Origin: Candidatus Thermoplasmatota archaeon
GTDB lineage: Archaea > Thermoplasmatota > Thermoplasmata > UBA10834
Reading direction: 5' to 3'
DNA: 52,657 nucleotides
Assembly: GCA_018814355.1 (NCBI GenBank)
Contig: JAHIZT010000061.1
Span: 1 to 52,657 of the forward strand
In this document: in pieces, positions 35,481-44,148 of the stretch
How the letters are laid out: each line of letters begins with the position of its first letter
How positions within the stretch are numbered: the first letter of the stretch is position 1
Notes under the pieces: model-generated
What the model saw: only the letters and a program-made list of their open reading frames with translations
Database searches by the model: none
Told to the model about the DNA's origin: nothing
Translations under genes and position numbers: made by a program

Positions 35481-37243
35481 ATCCTGCATCGGTGGTGGGC
35501 GACCTGAGAATCGCGGGGTTGTTCTCATGCGTGTTCTGCCTATCCTTGTTGGCCACAGGCATCCAGGTCGCTGCCAGCCCATCAGAATCTCCAGATCCAG
35601 GTCTAACCGACGCAGTGTCGCACGCGCCCGAGGTGCAGGCGACCAACTACGTGTATCTCAACTACACGGAAATCAAGAATCATCTTCTGGCTATCCAATC
35701 AAAGTATCCGGACATATCGAAGGTCTACGATATCGGGAATTCCTGGGAGAAGAACCAAGGGACTGCTGACCGAGACATCTTGGCGATCAAGATATCGGAC
35801 AATGTGGCTGTGGATGAGAACGAGCCGGAGGTGCTGATCGTCGGCTTGCACCACGCCAGGGAGTGGACCACCTCGGAGCTCGCTCTCGCCATCGCGGAGA
35901 ACTTGACTGCTAAGTATCAGAACGATTCGAGATTGAGCTGGCTCGTGGACAACAGGGAGATTTGGATCGTCCCGATCGTCAATCCAGACGGGTTGGACTA
36001 CGCGCTTGAGACTGACCAGTGGTGGCGGAAGAACCGACATTTGAACGGTGATGGGTCCTACGGGGTCGACCTTAACCGGAACTACGGCGGCTCGATGAAC
36101 GGCGATTCTGCCGGGGCATGGGGTGGGGCTGGCTCTTCTCATGTTCCGAGCAACGAAGTCTACTGCGGCCTCGGACCCTTCTCGGAGCCGGAGACGCAAG
36201 CCGTCAGGGACCTGGTCCTGGCGCGCAATTTCACCCTAATGTTGGACTACCACAGCTTCGGTGATTTGGTCATGTGGCCGTGGGGATACAATGCCAACAA
36301 GACCGCGGACGATGCCGATCTTGTGAGGATCGGGAACGAGTTCGCCGCGCTGAACGGATACATCCCCGAGCAGTCCGTTGGGCTGTATCCGACCACGGGT
36401 GACTCCATTGACTGGATGTACGGAGCAGAGGATGTGTACCCGTTCTGTTTCGAAGTGGGCCAGTTGTTCCACCCGACGAGTACGGCCGATGTCTTGGGCA
36501 TAATCGGGGAGAATCTGCCGCCCGCGTATCTCGGGATCGAGATCGCTGGAGACCGGCAGGAGAGGCCCTTCCAGATTGAACACGCTACCGTGTCCGCGCG
36601 GGACTACTCATCGTCCGGCTTCCTAGTGGACGCCAACATAACTGCGGCTAGAGGCGTCGATGTTGTCGCCCTGAGTGTCTTCTATAGCGTCGATGGTGGC
36701 GCCTGGTCCGATGTGGGTATGGCTCGATTGGCTGGAAACGATTCCTACGAGGCAATGATTCCCGCTCAGTCCATCGGCAGCATCGTCGACTACTACATCG
36801 TCGCACACGATGTATCCGGCGTGGAGCTGATGTCTCCGAGGTACGCCCCGTATGAGCTTCACTCATTTCTTGTGACTGCGGGCTCCACACCACCGATAGC
36901 CGAAGCAGGAGACGACCGATCAGTGCTAGTAGGAGAAACAGTCGTACTCGACGGGAGCGGGTCAACGGATGACATCGGCATCGAGAACTACACCTGGACA
37001 TTCACATACAATGGTTCTCCGGTCTCGCTCTACGGTCCGACACCTTCCTTCGAGTTCTGGGTTCCAGGTGTGTACGAGATTGTCCTCAACGTCTCGGACG
37101 CCGCCGGTTTGCACGGTATCGATATGGTGAATGTGACGGTTTCGGGCGAACCGATCCCGGAGTTCGGCTCCTTGCTGGTGCCGACCGTGCTGCTCCTGAT
37201 TCTGGCGGTCGGCCTACGGCGCAGGACGAGCAAAGGTTCTTGA
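35477..37243 (+). CDS. Secreted M14 zinc carboxypeptidase with PKD domain and PEF-type tail
   Basis: The 588-residue exported enzyme removes C-terminal amino acids from peptides. A signal segment spans residues 10-32. The M14 site is complete: zinc ligands His126 and Glu129 (HHAREW), His259 (LDYHSFGD), the DLNRNYGG substrate loop and catalytic Glu326 (CFEVGQLF). A PKD-type beta domain follows (about 475-555; VVLDGSGSTDDIGIENYTW). The end, IPEF at 560-563, then a hydrophobic stretch and RRR, fits archaeosortase processing and surface anchoring. The gene overlaps the MoaD-like gene by 4 bases, an unusual operon partner. It likely feeds peptide-scavenging metabolism (inference). Confidence 0.93.
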   Translation: MNPASVVGDLRIAGLFSCVFCLSLLATGIQVAASPSESPDPGLTDAVSHAPEVQATNYVYLNYTEIKNHLLAIQSKYPDISKVYDIGNSWEKNQGTADRDILAIKISDNVAVDENEPEVLIVGLHHAREWTTSELALAIAENLTAKYQNDSRLSWLVDNREIWIVPIVNPDGLDYALETDQWWRKNRHLNGDGSYGVDLNRNYGGSMNGDSAGAWGGAGSSHVPSNEVYCGLGPFSEPETQAVRDLVLARNFTLMLDYHSFGDLVMWPWGYNANKTADDADLVRIGNEFAALNGYIPEQSVGLYPTTGDSIDWMYGAEDVYPFCFEVGQLFHPTSTADVLGIIGENLPPAYLGIEIAGDRQERPFQIEHATVSARDYSSSGFLVDANITAARGVDVVALSVFYSVDGGAWSDVGMARLAGNDSYEAMIPAQSIGSIVDYYIVAHDVSGVELMSPRYAPYELHSFLVTAGSTPPIAEAGDDRSVLVGETVVLDGSGSTDDIGIENYTWTFTYNGSPVSLYGPTPSFEFWVPGVYEIVLNVSDAAGLHGIDMVNVTVSGEPIPEFGSLLVPTVLLLILAVGLRRRTSKGS

Positions 37244-37255
37244 TCTCTTAGGAGG

Positions 37256-37681
37256 TCAATCGAGCAGGACGAGCTTCAGATTCAAGCCCTTTGGGCACTC
37301 GATTGCAAGGTCTTCCACGGAAGTGATCTTGAACCTTGTGCCTTCCGCTCCCATGGGCCTGCAGAGCCTCCGGTTAGGGCAGCCTTGCTTGTTGCAGTCC
37401 GCTTCTTCGAACGTGATCATGGACCCTTCGACTGCTTGAGAGTTCGGGATCGCGGCCCTGGTCGGGACGCGCTCGACCTCGACGACCCTCACGCCGCCCT
37501 CGTGGATTCTGCACTCGTGATGCACATCCCTTACATCGGTCACCTTGTACCATCTGTTCTGCTCGAGGTGGAAGCAGACGTTCTTCACCTTGCACTCCCT
37601 GCAATCCGCTATCGGACCACCGAAAACGAACTCGAACCCCTTCTTGCACTGAGACTCGCCGACGACCGTCACCAATACCAT
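37256..37681 (-). CDS. UPF0179 family protein
   Basis: The 141-residue protein belongs to UPF0179, a euryarchaeal family of unknown function. It is Cys-rich: SQCKKGFEF, DCRECKVKNVC, HECRIHEGGV, DCNKQGCPNRRLC and IECPKG suggest metal or iron-sulfur binding. It lies 17 bases after the glycerol-1-phosphate dehydrogenase gene on the same strand and is probably cotranscribed with it. Nothing in the sequence shows its target. Confidence 0.85.
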   Translation of the reverse strand: MVLVTVVGESQCKKGFEFVFGGPIADCRECKVKNVCFHLEQNRWYKVTDVRDVHHECRIHEGGVRVVEVERVPTRAAIPNSQAVEGSMITFEEADCNKQGCPNRRLCRPMGAEGTRFKITSVEDLAIECPKGLNLKLVLLD

Positions 37682-37698
37682 CCTGAAACACCCCTTGC

Positions 37699-38763
37699 TC
37701 AGACCACTTTCGTAATCCTGGCCAGGCGTTCAGCGGCGTCCGGAGTCAGCCCTCTATCCCCGAGCACGGTGTATCGGTCCTTCCTGATCTCGTGCGCGTG
37801 CACGAGTGCCTCTATCAGCTGTTCTTCGGACACACCGAGCTCCTTGGAGCTCGTAGGCGCACCTATCATCTGGAGGGCGTCCCGCATACGTTGCCAGTTT
37901 CCTCCATGTAGGTACATCATCATGATTGACCCGACGCCGCACTGCTCTCCGTGGAGAGCCTTGCCTGGCGCGATCTTATCGAGAAGGTGAGAGAACATGT
38001 GTTCAGAGCCGCTCGTGGGCCTGGATGAACCCGCAACGGCCATTGAGATCCCCGAGATGATTATGGGCCTTATCGCCACCCATACGCTCTCCTCGAGGTT
38101 GGGCTTGATCCCGGCCGCGTTCTCAATGATGGATTCCGCGGCGTACTTGGCCAGGTTCGCCGCGCTTGAGCTGAAGTCCTCCGTCCTGAGTCTCACGGCG
38201 AGCTCCCAGTCGAGGACGGCCGTCGTGTTGGAGATGACATCGGCGCACCCTGATGCCAGCAGACGATACGGAGCTTTGACTATCAGGGCGGTATCGGCAA
38301 TGACGCCCAAAGGGACGCTCGCAATGAGGGAGAGCGAGTTGCCGCCGTCCTTGATGGATGCGCGCGGGCTCGCGAGTCCGTCGTGCGATGCGGATGTGGG
38401 CACGCTGATGAACGGCATCTTGAGGTTCGCTGAGGCGAGCTTCGCCAGGTCGATCTTGCTTCCGCCTCCGACGCCCAGGAGGAACGAGGCCTTGACATCC
38501 TTCGCTATCTCCTCGACCTTGACCAGGTTCTGCTGGGTAGCAACGCCGACCTCGACCTGCTGCACATCGTACTTCTTCTGCAAGAGGGCGTCCTTGACCT
38601 GGTGGGCAGCGAGCGCGCCCGTCGTGGGCCCGGTGACTATGAGTGCGGTGCCTCTGAGCTCGAAGCCCTCGCACATATCACCGATCTGACTTATGCAGCC
38701 GTGCCCGGCGAGGACCTGTCTAGGAAAATTCATGGCCCGGGTCTTCGTGAAGCCATCCAACAT
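37699..38763 (-). CDS. egsA: sn-Glycerol-1-phosphate dehydrogenase
   Basis: EgsA reduces dihydroxyacetone phosphate to sn-glycerol-1-phosphate, the stereochemical hallmark of archaeal membrane lipids. The 354-residue protein has the NAD-binding GVGGGSKIDLAKLAS loop, the zinc/substrate region SVPTSASHDGLASPRASI, and C-terminal His-containing motifs (SGSEHMFSHLL, HGEQCGVGSIMMM) that supply metal ligands. ATG 38763 (MLDGFTKTRAMNFPRQ) matches related N-termini and has a TATA box about 24 bases upstream, so a leaderless start is likely. UPF0179 follows. Confidence 0.93.
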   Translation of the reverse strand: MLDGFTKTRAMNFPRQVLAGHGCISQIGDMCEGFELRGTALIVTGPTTGALAAHQVKDALLQKKYDVQQVEVGVATQQNLVKVEEIAKDVKASFLLGVGGGSKIDLAKLASANLKMPFISVPTSASHDGLASPRASIKDGGNSLSLIASVPLGVIADTALIVKAPYRLLASGCADVISNTTAVLDWELAVRLRTEDFSSSAANLAKYAAESIIENAAGIKPNLEESVWVAIRPIIISGISMAVAGSSRPTSGSEHMFSHLLDKIAPGKALHGEQCGVGSIMMMYLHGGNWQRMRDALQMIGAPTSSKELGVSEEQLIEALVHAHEIRKDRYTVLGDRGLTPDAAERLARITKVV

Positions 38764-38780
38764 CTTTCAGCACTACCTCG

Positions 38781-38791
38781 GTACAATATGT
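38781..38791 (-). promoter_or_regulatory. TATA box of egsA
   Basis: The minus strand reads ACATATTGTAC with its centre about 24 bases before ATG 38763, supporting a leaderless transcript. A second AT element (GTTAAAGAA) lies about 15 bases further upstream. Confidence 0.45.
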
Positions 38792-38871
38792 CCCTTTGGT
38801 TCTTTAACTTATCGGTTTGTATTCGGATGCAGACATATATATGCCAGCAGCCAAAGAACACGACGGATTCG

Positions 38872-39237
38872 TCACCTTGGGTTCGAGATCTTCTCCATCT
38901 TCTCTATGAGGTCGTCCATCCGGAACGGCTTAGGCAGGAACTCGACCGCGCCCGCTTCCCGGGCCTCCTTCTCCACCAGGACATCCGCACTCACGAAGAT
39001 CACCTTCTGGTTAGGATTCAACTTGATGATCTCCTTGGTGGCGTCCACCCCGTTCATGACGGGCATCCTGTGGTCCATGATGATCACATCAGGCTTGTCT
39101 ACCGAATTGCCATACTTCCTGAGCGCTTCCTCGCCGTCGAACGCAGTGCCGACCACCCTGTAGCCTCTGAGCTGAAGGATGTCGCGGTATAGCTCGACTA
39201 TGAAGAGCTCGTCGTCGACTATCAGAACGCTCGTCAT
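38872..39237 (-). CDS. Single-domain response regulator
   Basis: The 121-residue receiver domain has the acidic pocket Asp8-Asp9, phosphorylation site Asp55 (IIMDHRMP), Ser/Thr switch (FVSADV) and Lys in FLPKPF. There is no output domain, so it probably signals by protein contact, as CheY does. The ATG overlaps the stop of the kinase-like gene by 4 bases (ATGA). The longer frame to 39471 is antisense-like noise of the overlapping kinase gene. Confidence 0.9.
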   Translation of the reverse strand: MTSVLIVDDELFIVELYRDILQLRGYRVVGTAFDGEEALRKYGNSVDKPDVIIMDHRMPVMNGVDATKEIIKLNPNQKVIFVSADVLVEKEAREAGAVEFLPKPFRMDDLIEKMEKISNPR

Positions 39238-39959
39238 GGTTTCCCCGCCTTCCTGAGGACCAATACGAAGGCCGAGCCTTCGTCCTCGGTCTTTCCTAGC
39301 TGGTGGGCATCGAAGTCTCCGCCGAGGCTGACCGCCATCATCTTGGCGAACAGCAGCCCAGCCATCTTCACCGCCGTAGAGCTGTCCTGCTGGTAGACCG
39401 CATCGATGCTCTTGTCCTTCATTGCGGGCGGCAGTCTGGCATTCTGGTCCTCGACCGTCATGCTCCAGCACATCCTGCCACCGCAGTCGATCTCTCTGAG
39501 TATCAGGGAGAGTTCGATCTCCTCGTTCCTATCCAGTCCTACGATGCTGACCATCAGGTTGAGGATAAGGTTCTCCGCGAAGCTGTCGCCCAGCACGTAG
39601 GCTTCGTCGATCCTCGGGCTTATGCTCAGCCTGACCTTCTTATCGGGGAAATGTCTCCTTAGCTCCCTCTCGGAGTGCAGTATCGCGGCCATAAGGTCCG
39701 CAGGTTTGAAGGAGTTCGGGTCGGCTTCTCTTGCGGCCATCAGTCTCTTGATGTTCTCTATGAGAATCGTTGAAGTGCGGATATGCGAGACCGCCTTCTC
39801 CACGTACTTCCTGACGGCCTTGTCCGTGCTCGAGGTCGAGAGGATCAGCTCGAGGTATCCGAGGACGGCCTGGTTGCTGTTCAGTATGTCGTGGCCTAAC
39901 ATGTCCATGTAGAATGCTAGCTGCTTCTGCTGTTCGATGTCAACCTGCATCTCGGCCAC
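39234..39959 (-). CDS. Cytoplasmic histidine-kinase-like protein with degenerate ATPase domain
   Basis: The 241-residue protein pairs with the response regulator. A DHp-like helix pair carries His23 in LGHDILNSNQAVLGYLEL, and a HATPase-like part has an N-box (ENLILNLMVSI). The DxGxG and GxGLGL boxes needed for ATP binding are not evident (VEDQNARLPP replaces the G1 box). There is no sensor or membrane segment. It may be a phosphatase, adaptor or ATP-independent phosphotransfer protein. GTG 39959 has a TATA-like GACAATAATCG about 29 bases upstream, fitting a leaderless start. Confidence 0.75.
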   Translation of the reverse strand: MAEMQVDIEQQKQLAFYMDMLGHDILNSNQAVLGYLELILSTSSTDKAVRKYVEKAVSHIRTSTILIENIKRLMAAREADPNSFKPADLMAAILHSERELRRHFPDKKVRLSISPRIDEAYVLGDSFAENLILNLMVSIVGLDRNEEIELSLILREIDCGGRMCWSMTVEDQNARLPPAMKDKSIDAVYQQDSSTAVKMAGLLFAKMMAVSLGGDFDAHQLGKTEDEGSAFVLVLRKAGKP

Positions 39960-40092
39960 AGATACCGTATCCTAGATGATGCCCGATTATTGTCATGCGG
40001 TCGTGCGCATATCAATCTTGTGGGGGCTATCTAGATTTGGTTCGTCGAGGCCATGTCGTTCCACGACCGTCGAGCGCCATGAATGCCCGGTT

Positions 40093-40881
40093 CTACGCAG
40101 GGAAATCGTCCAATGTAACCTTGGGGACGGTCCCGTAGACCTGCGCGCCGTCGCACACCCACTTCCAGTAGTTCTTCGGCAGCGCCCCGCCGTAGTAGCT
40201 CGGATCCTTCTTGGACTCAATATGCGTGAGGTCCGTCAAGAGCATCCAGTATCTGCTCGAGTCCCTTCTGCCGGGCCTCTCAGGGAACTTCTTTCTGGAG
40301 TCCACCAGGATCTCGTCCTTGTAGCATATGTGCGCATGTTCCTCGTTAAGGACGACCACTGAGAACCCCGGATGCCGCTTGGCATAGTGCCTCAGGACGA
40401 GGTCCACGATCCTGTGCTCGAAGCTGCCCCTGCCTATGACCGCCTTGTTCTGCGTGTCCTCCACGAAGGTGATGTATTGCTTCGCCCGTCTGAACTCGCC
40501 CGTGACGCGCCTCACGCGGTCCTTCATCTCCTTGGCATCCGGCGACTGCTGGGCCAGATACGCCTTCGTCCCCGTCCTTTCGATCTGCGATAGGACAGTG
40601 AATATCAGCTGGAACCTGTCGGGGGAGTTGAACCTGGACGCCCAGAAGATCTCGTCCTCCAGGATCTCCCACAGCTTCTCGTCCTCGAGGAAATCCAGGC
40701 CTCCATGCTCCTCCTTGTATTGGGAGTACAGCGTGTCATAGTCAAGGGATTCGGAGTCCACAACGTCCTCGAAGTAGAACTTCTTGCTCTCCATGTCCTC
40801 AACGGGCTTCGCCTTGTACACCCTGCCTGCCATGTACGCCTTGATGACTGACCTCGGAGAGGGCTTGAACAGCACCAGCAT
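40093..40881 (-). CDS. Uncharacterised 262-residue protein
   Basis: I do not recognise the family. From ATG 40881 the protein begins MLVLFKPSPRSVIKAYMAGR, followed by an acidic stretch (VVDSESLDYDTLYSQYKEEHGG), a mixed central domain (RRAKQYITFVEDTQNKAVIGR) and a C-terminal part ending WKWVCDGAQVYGTVPKVTLD. No membrane segment is seen. The start is set by a TATA box at 40901-40911 lying 25 bases upstream; the frame stays open to 41010 but would include the promoter. It is divergent from the TPR gene. Confidence 0.7.
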   Translation of the reverse strand: MLVLFKPSPRSVIKAYMAGRVYKAKPVEDMESKKFYFEDVVDSESLDYDTLYSQYKEEHGGLDFLEDEKLWEILEDEIFWASRFNSPDRFQLIFTVLSQIERTGTKAYLAQQSPDAKEMKDRVRRVTGEFRRAKQYITFVEDTQNKAVIGRGSFEHRIVDLVLRHYAKRHPGFSVVVLNEEHAHICYKDEILVDSRKKFPERPGRRDSSRYWMLLTDLTHIESKKDPSYYGGALPKNYWKWVCDGAQVYGTVPKVTLDDFPA

Positions 40882-40900
40882 TGGAGGACCTTTCCCTTCT

Positions 40901-40926
40901 GAATTATATGCTCGTGTGGATATAAG
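40901..40926. promoter_or_regulatory. Back-to-back TATA boxes of the 40881 gene and TPR gene
   Basis: The minus strand has GCATATAATTC (40901-40911) for the leftward gene. The plus strand has ATATAAG (40920-40926) for the TPR gene. The boxes are about 12 bases apart, so the two promoters probably compete or are regulated jointly. Confidence 0.5.
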
Positions 40927-40982
40927 CTTTGGCCACGGATGCTCAAAAAGACTATCTATGTATTCGGACATGGTAATCCCGC

Positions 40983-43118
40983 TTGAACCAGCAATCCGAT
41001 AAGCCGGCAAATGACATCAAGTCCGAGGGTGTCGAGCTGTTCGACAGGGCGAACTCGGAATACGATGCGGGCAACTACGCTAGCGCATTGGAACTCTTTG
41101 AGCGGGCGATCGAGCACGGCCTGGTTAGCGAGGTAGTGCTGAACAACAAAGGAGCCGCGCTGGACGCCGTCGGCAGGTACTCCGAGGCCAGCGAGTGCTA
41201 CCGGAGGGCCACATCGATTTCGTCTTCATACGAGCTTGCCTGGCACAACCTCGGCAACTCGCTCTATTCCCAGGAGTTGTTCGAAATCGCAGCTGCTGCG
41301 TACGCCAGGGCCGCCTCTCTCAAGCCCGATCGGAAGGAGAACTGGTCCGGCTTGGCAGCCTCGTACTCGAAGCTCGAGCGGTTCAAGAAGGCCAAGGTCG
41401 CCATCGACAAGCTGTCGAAGTTCGCGACTGAGGACGACTCCCTCCTTCTGCTTCAGGCGGACATGTACACTGATGCAGGCTATCTCGAATTAGCGATCAA
41501 ATGCAGCGATTCGTACATATCCAGACATCCCGACTCGCCCGAGGGATACTCTCGGGGGGGCAACGCGGAACACGAGGCGGGCGACTACGGCAAGGCAATC
41601 GACAGCTACGAGAAGGCGCTCAATCTCACACAAGGGGACAAGGAACTCTGGAACAATCTCGGATACACGTGCTTCGTCGCGAGACAGTTTCAGAAGGCGC
41701 TCGAGTGCTTCGACAAGGCCATCGCGATCGATCCTCTCTACAAACCTGCCTGGTACAACAAAGGATACGCATACCACGGCGCTGACATGCTCGAGGAAGC
41801 CGTCGACTGCTACGGCAAGGCGATCGCAATCGACTCGAAAGACCGGGTCCTGTGGAACAACCTCGGAAACGCGCTTTACAACCTCGGGAAGTACGCGGAG
41901 TCCGTCCCGAAGTTCGTGGAGGCGATCGAGGTCGACCCTGACTACGAGATTGCATGGAACAACATAGGGAACGCGCTTGAGAAGATGGGCGGATACAGGG
42001 AGGCGCTCCCTTTCCACGACCGGTCCCTTGAGATCGCGCCCGACTTCGACTACGCCATCTATGCCAAGGGCGTATGCAAGTCCATGACGGGGGATCTTGA
42101 AGGCGGCTACGACCTCATCCTGGAATCGCTCGAGCTCAACCCTACTTACGACGAGGCGTGGAAGGCACGGTCATGGGCTGCGGGCCAGATGGGCAGGATG
42201 GATGATGCTCTCTTGTCGATAGAGGAGGCGTTGTCCCTCAACCCCGAGTTCGACCAGGGCTGGGTCGAGCGCGGTGAGATCATGCTGAAGGTGGGCAATC
42301 CCGAGGCTTCCCAGGCTTCGTTCGAGATGGCCCTGAGGTGTCTGGAGAGCGCGAGAACGGATACTGTCGGAGGCCTTGCGACAATCCTCAGGAGGGGCGA
42401 GGTGCTCCTCCGCCTCGGGAGATTCGAGGAAGCCCTCGCGAACGTCGAGTCCGTGGTGCTGACCAATAAGCTCGGCCACTCGAGCATCCCGAAAGCGCTG
42501 GAGCTCAGGAGGTCCCTGCACCGGATGGATCTCCCGACGGCCGTCAAGGAGGCCATCGAGAGCAGTCCTGATGCCAAGGTGAAGAAAGCATATGCCCGCT
42601 TCCTGCTGGATGCGGGAGACTGGCAGACCGCAGGGAGGGTCATCGCGGGGATAGATCCATCATCCAACGATGGTTCCGAGGTCAAGTTCTTGATGGCTCG
42701 CATTTCGGCCTTGGGAGGGGATGCCGATAATGCTCTCAAGCTCGTGGAGGGTGCACATGCGGACCCGTCGCAAGCCGTCGAGCGGTTCGATGGAGAGACA
42801 AGGGAGGCCAAGGGGGACTTGGAAGGAGCTGCGAGGGCGTACAAGGATGCTCTGTCCCTCAGGCCGAATGATGCATCCATTGCGACGGCGTTGGCTAGAG
42901 TCCACTTGAAGAGGCGAGACCTCAAATCGGCGTTAAGGGCTGCGGACATCGCGATTGGCATAGACGCCCGCGAGTGGGAGCCGTACAAGATCAAGTCAGA
43001 GGCATATGCCGCAATGGGTGACAAGGACAAGGCGGAGGCGGAGCTGGCTAAGTCCACCTCGAGGTTGGCGAAGGCCGGCCTGAAACAGGAAACGTTGCCC
43101 GAGGGTGTTGCTTCATGA
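40983..43118 (+). CDS. Long TPR-repeat protein
   Basis: The 711-residue protein is almost wholly TPR: 34-residue units such as ALDAVGRYSEASECYRRATS and LGNALYNLGKYAESVPKFVE recur about 15 times. It likely acts as a protein-binding scaffold in the cytoplasm; no enzyme domain, signal or membrane helix is seen. The start is TTG 40983: an in-frame stop (TAA at 40974) precedes it, and no in-frame ATG lies before the first repeat. The next gene, a PUA protein, overlaps its stop by 4 bases (ATGA). Partners are unknown. Confidence 0.87.
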   Translation: MNQQSDKPANDIKSEGVELFDRANSEYDAGNYASALELFERAIEHGLVSEVVLNNKGAALDAVGRYSEASECYRRATSISSSYELAWHNLGNSLYSQELFEIAAAAYARAASLKPDRKENWSGLAASYSKLERFKKAKVAIDKLSKFATEDDSLLLLQADMYTDAGYLELAIKCSDSYISRHPDSPEGYSRGGNAEHEAGDYGKAIDSYEKALNLTQGDKELWNNLGYTCFVARQFQKALECFDKAIAIDPLYKPAWYNKGYAYHGADMLEEAVDCYGKAIAIDSKDRVLWNNLGNALYNLGKYAESVPKFVEAIEVDPDYEIAWNNIGNALEKMGGYREALPFHDRSLEIAPDFDYAIYAKGVCKSMTGDLEGGYDLILESLELNPTYDEAWKARSWAAGQMGRMDDALLSIEEALSLNPEFDQGWVERGEIMLKVGNPEASQASFEMALRCLESARTDTVGGLATILRRGEVLLRLGRFEEALANVESVVLTNKLGHSSIPKALELRRSLHRMDLPTAVKEAIESSPDAKVKKAYARFLLDAGDWQTAGRVIAGIDPSSNDGSEVKFLMARISALGGDADNALKLVEGAHADPSQAVERFDGETREAKGDLEGAARAYKDALSLRPNDASIATALARVHLKRRDLKSALRAADIAIGIDAREWEPYKIKSEAYAAMGDKDKAEAELAKSTSRLAKAGLKQETLPEGVAS

Positions 43119-43642
43119 CCGACCTGAGGCTGAGGAAACGCCACAGGCTGATGCAGAAAGAGATAGCTGCACTGTCTCATCAGATCGACAATTCTCTAGG
43201 CACCAAGAGCTTCTCGGAACTGGACGCCGTCGACATGGCCGAAGGGCCGGAGTACGACGTCGTGTTTGTTGACGGGAAGATACTGGCATTCATGCCCGGC
43301 GGGACCCCGTTCCTCACAATCAGAGGACTTCTGAGGTACGATGCGACCAAGAGGTTCGTCACCGTGGACATGGGCGCGGTGAAGTTCGTCTACAACGGGG
43401 CGGATGTGATGGGACCAGGGATCGTCGCCACAGACTCTGAGATCAAAGAAGGGGACCTGGTCTGGATACGCGACGTGAAGAACCTGCGCCCTCTCGCGGT
43501 CGGGCGCGCGCTCGTGCCCGCGGAGACCATGGTCCGCAAGGAAAAGGGGAAGGCCGTGGCATCGGTGCATCACGTGGGCGACAAGCTGTGGCTTGTCGAC
43601 GAGGAGAAAGAGCCCGAGAAGGAAGAGCCCGCCCGAGACTAG
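43115..43642 (+). CDS. PUA-domain RNA-binding protein (MCT-1/DUF1947-like)
   Basis: The 175-residue protein has a basic N-terminus (RLRKRHRLMQKEI) and a C-terminal PUA domain (FVTVDMGAVKFVYNGADVMGPGIV, RPLAVGRALVPAE). This arrangement matches archaeal relatives of eukaryotic MCTS1/Tma20, which bind the ribosome and tRNA during initiation or recycling. It overlaps the TPR gene by 4 bases and ends 30 bases before sepF. The acidic/Lys tail (EEKEPEKEEPARD) is probably disordered. Confidence 0.85.
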   Translation: MTDLRLRKRHRLMQKEIAALSHQIDNSLGTKSFSELDAVDMAEGPEYDVVFVDGKILAFMPGGTPFLTIRGLLRYDATKRFVTVDMGAVKFVYNGADVMGPGIVATDSEIKEGDLVWIRDVKNLRPLAVGRALVPAETMVRKEKGKAVASVHHVGDKLWLVDEEKEPEKEEPARD

Positions 43643-43644
43643 TA

Positions 43645-43654
43645 CATTTTATAT
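43645..43654 (+). promoter_or_regulatory. TATA box of sepF
   Basis: CATTTTATATC is centred about 23 bases before GTG 43673, so the transcript should be leaderless or nearly so. Confidence 0.6.
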
Positions 43655-43672
43655 CCGGACACGATTATTACT

Positions 43673-44086
43673 GTGGCTGAGGGATGCACAGTGACGATTC
43701 TCAAAAAGAAGCCGTACCCCACTTCAGATGAGTCGGGGTCCAAGGAGACCATGGGAGCAGAGCAATACATCGACCTCACCGAGATGGTGTTCGATGATGA
43801 GGATATGGCCGGAGTCGATGGCGCAAAGACCGTGGTCCGGGTCGGAGAGCTGTTCAGGTACGAGGACCTGTCCGCGCTGACGAAGGAAGTCTATGACGAC
43901 AATCTCGTGATAGTGGACTACACCTCGATCGCGAACGACGACCTGACCATGAAGAGGGTCACCGCGGAGCTGAAGAACGTCGCCAGGGACATCGACGGCG
44001 ATGTTGCAGGGGTCGGCAAGAACCTGTTGATGATCACTCCACGCGGCGTCAAGATCGACAGGAACAAGATCAAGGGCGGCTTCTGA
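43673..44086 (+). CDS. sepF: Archaeal SepF-like cell-division protein
   Basis: SepF anchors FtsZ to the membrane in archaea that divide with FtsZ. The 137-residue protein has the SepF core: AEQYIDLTEM, the KTVVRVGELFRYEDLSALTKEVY strand-helix, and the C-terminal VAGVGKNLLMITPRGVKID. The N-terminal residues (CTVTILKKKP) may form the membrane-binding part. GTG 43673 fits the TATA box; GTG 43691 is a less likely alternative. FtsZ is not in the window. Confidence 0.85.
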   Translation: MAEGCTVTILKKKPYPTSDESGSKETMGAEQYIDLTEMVFDDEDMAGVDGAKTVVRVGELFRYEDLSALTKEVYDDNLVIVDYTSIANDDLTMKRVTAELKNVARDIDGDVAGVGKNLLMITPRGVKIDRNKIKGGF

Positions 44087-44148
44087 AGAGCGCTTCTGCT
44101 GTCGGCAGTACAGTCATTCATTCAGCCTATGCGCTGTTCCAGGTCCGT

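Noticed and set aside
38872-39471. Extended N-terminus of the response regulator
   Set aside because: Residues before Met at 39237 are a frame-shifted reading of the kinase gene; the receiver domain begins exactly at MTSVLIVDDE.
42146-43180. 344-residue frame antisense to the TPR gene
   Set aside because: Low-complexity Ser/Ala/Leu shadow; the TPR repeats on the plus strand are unambiguous.
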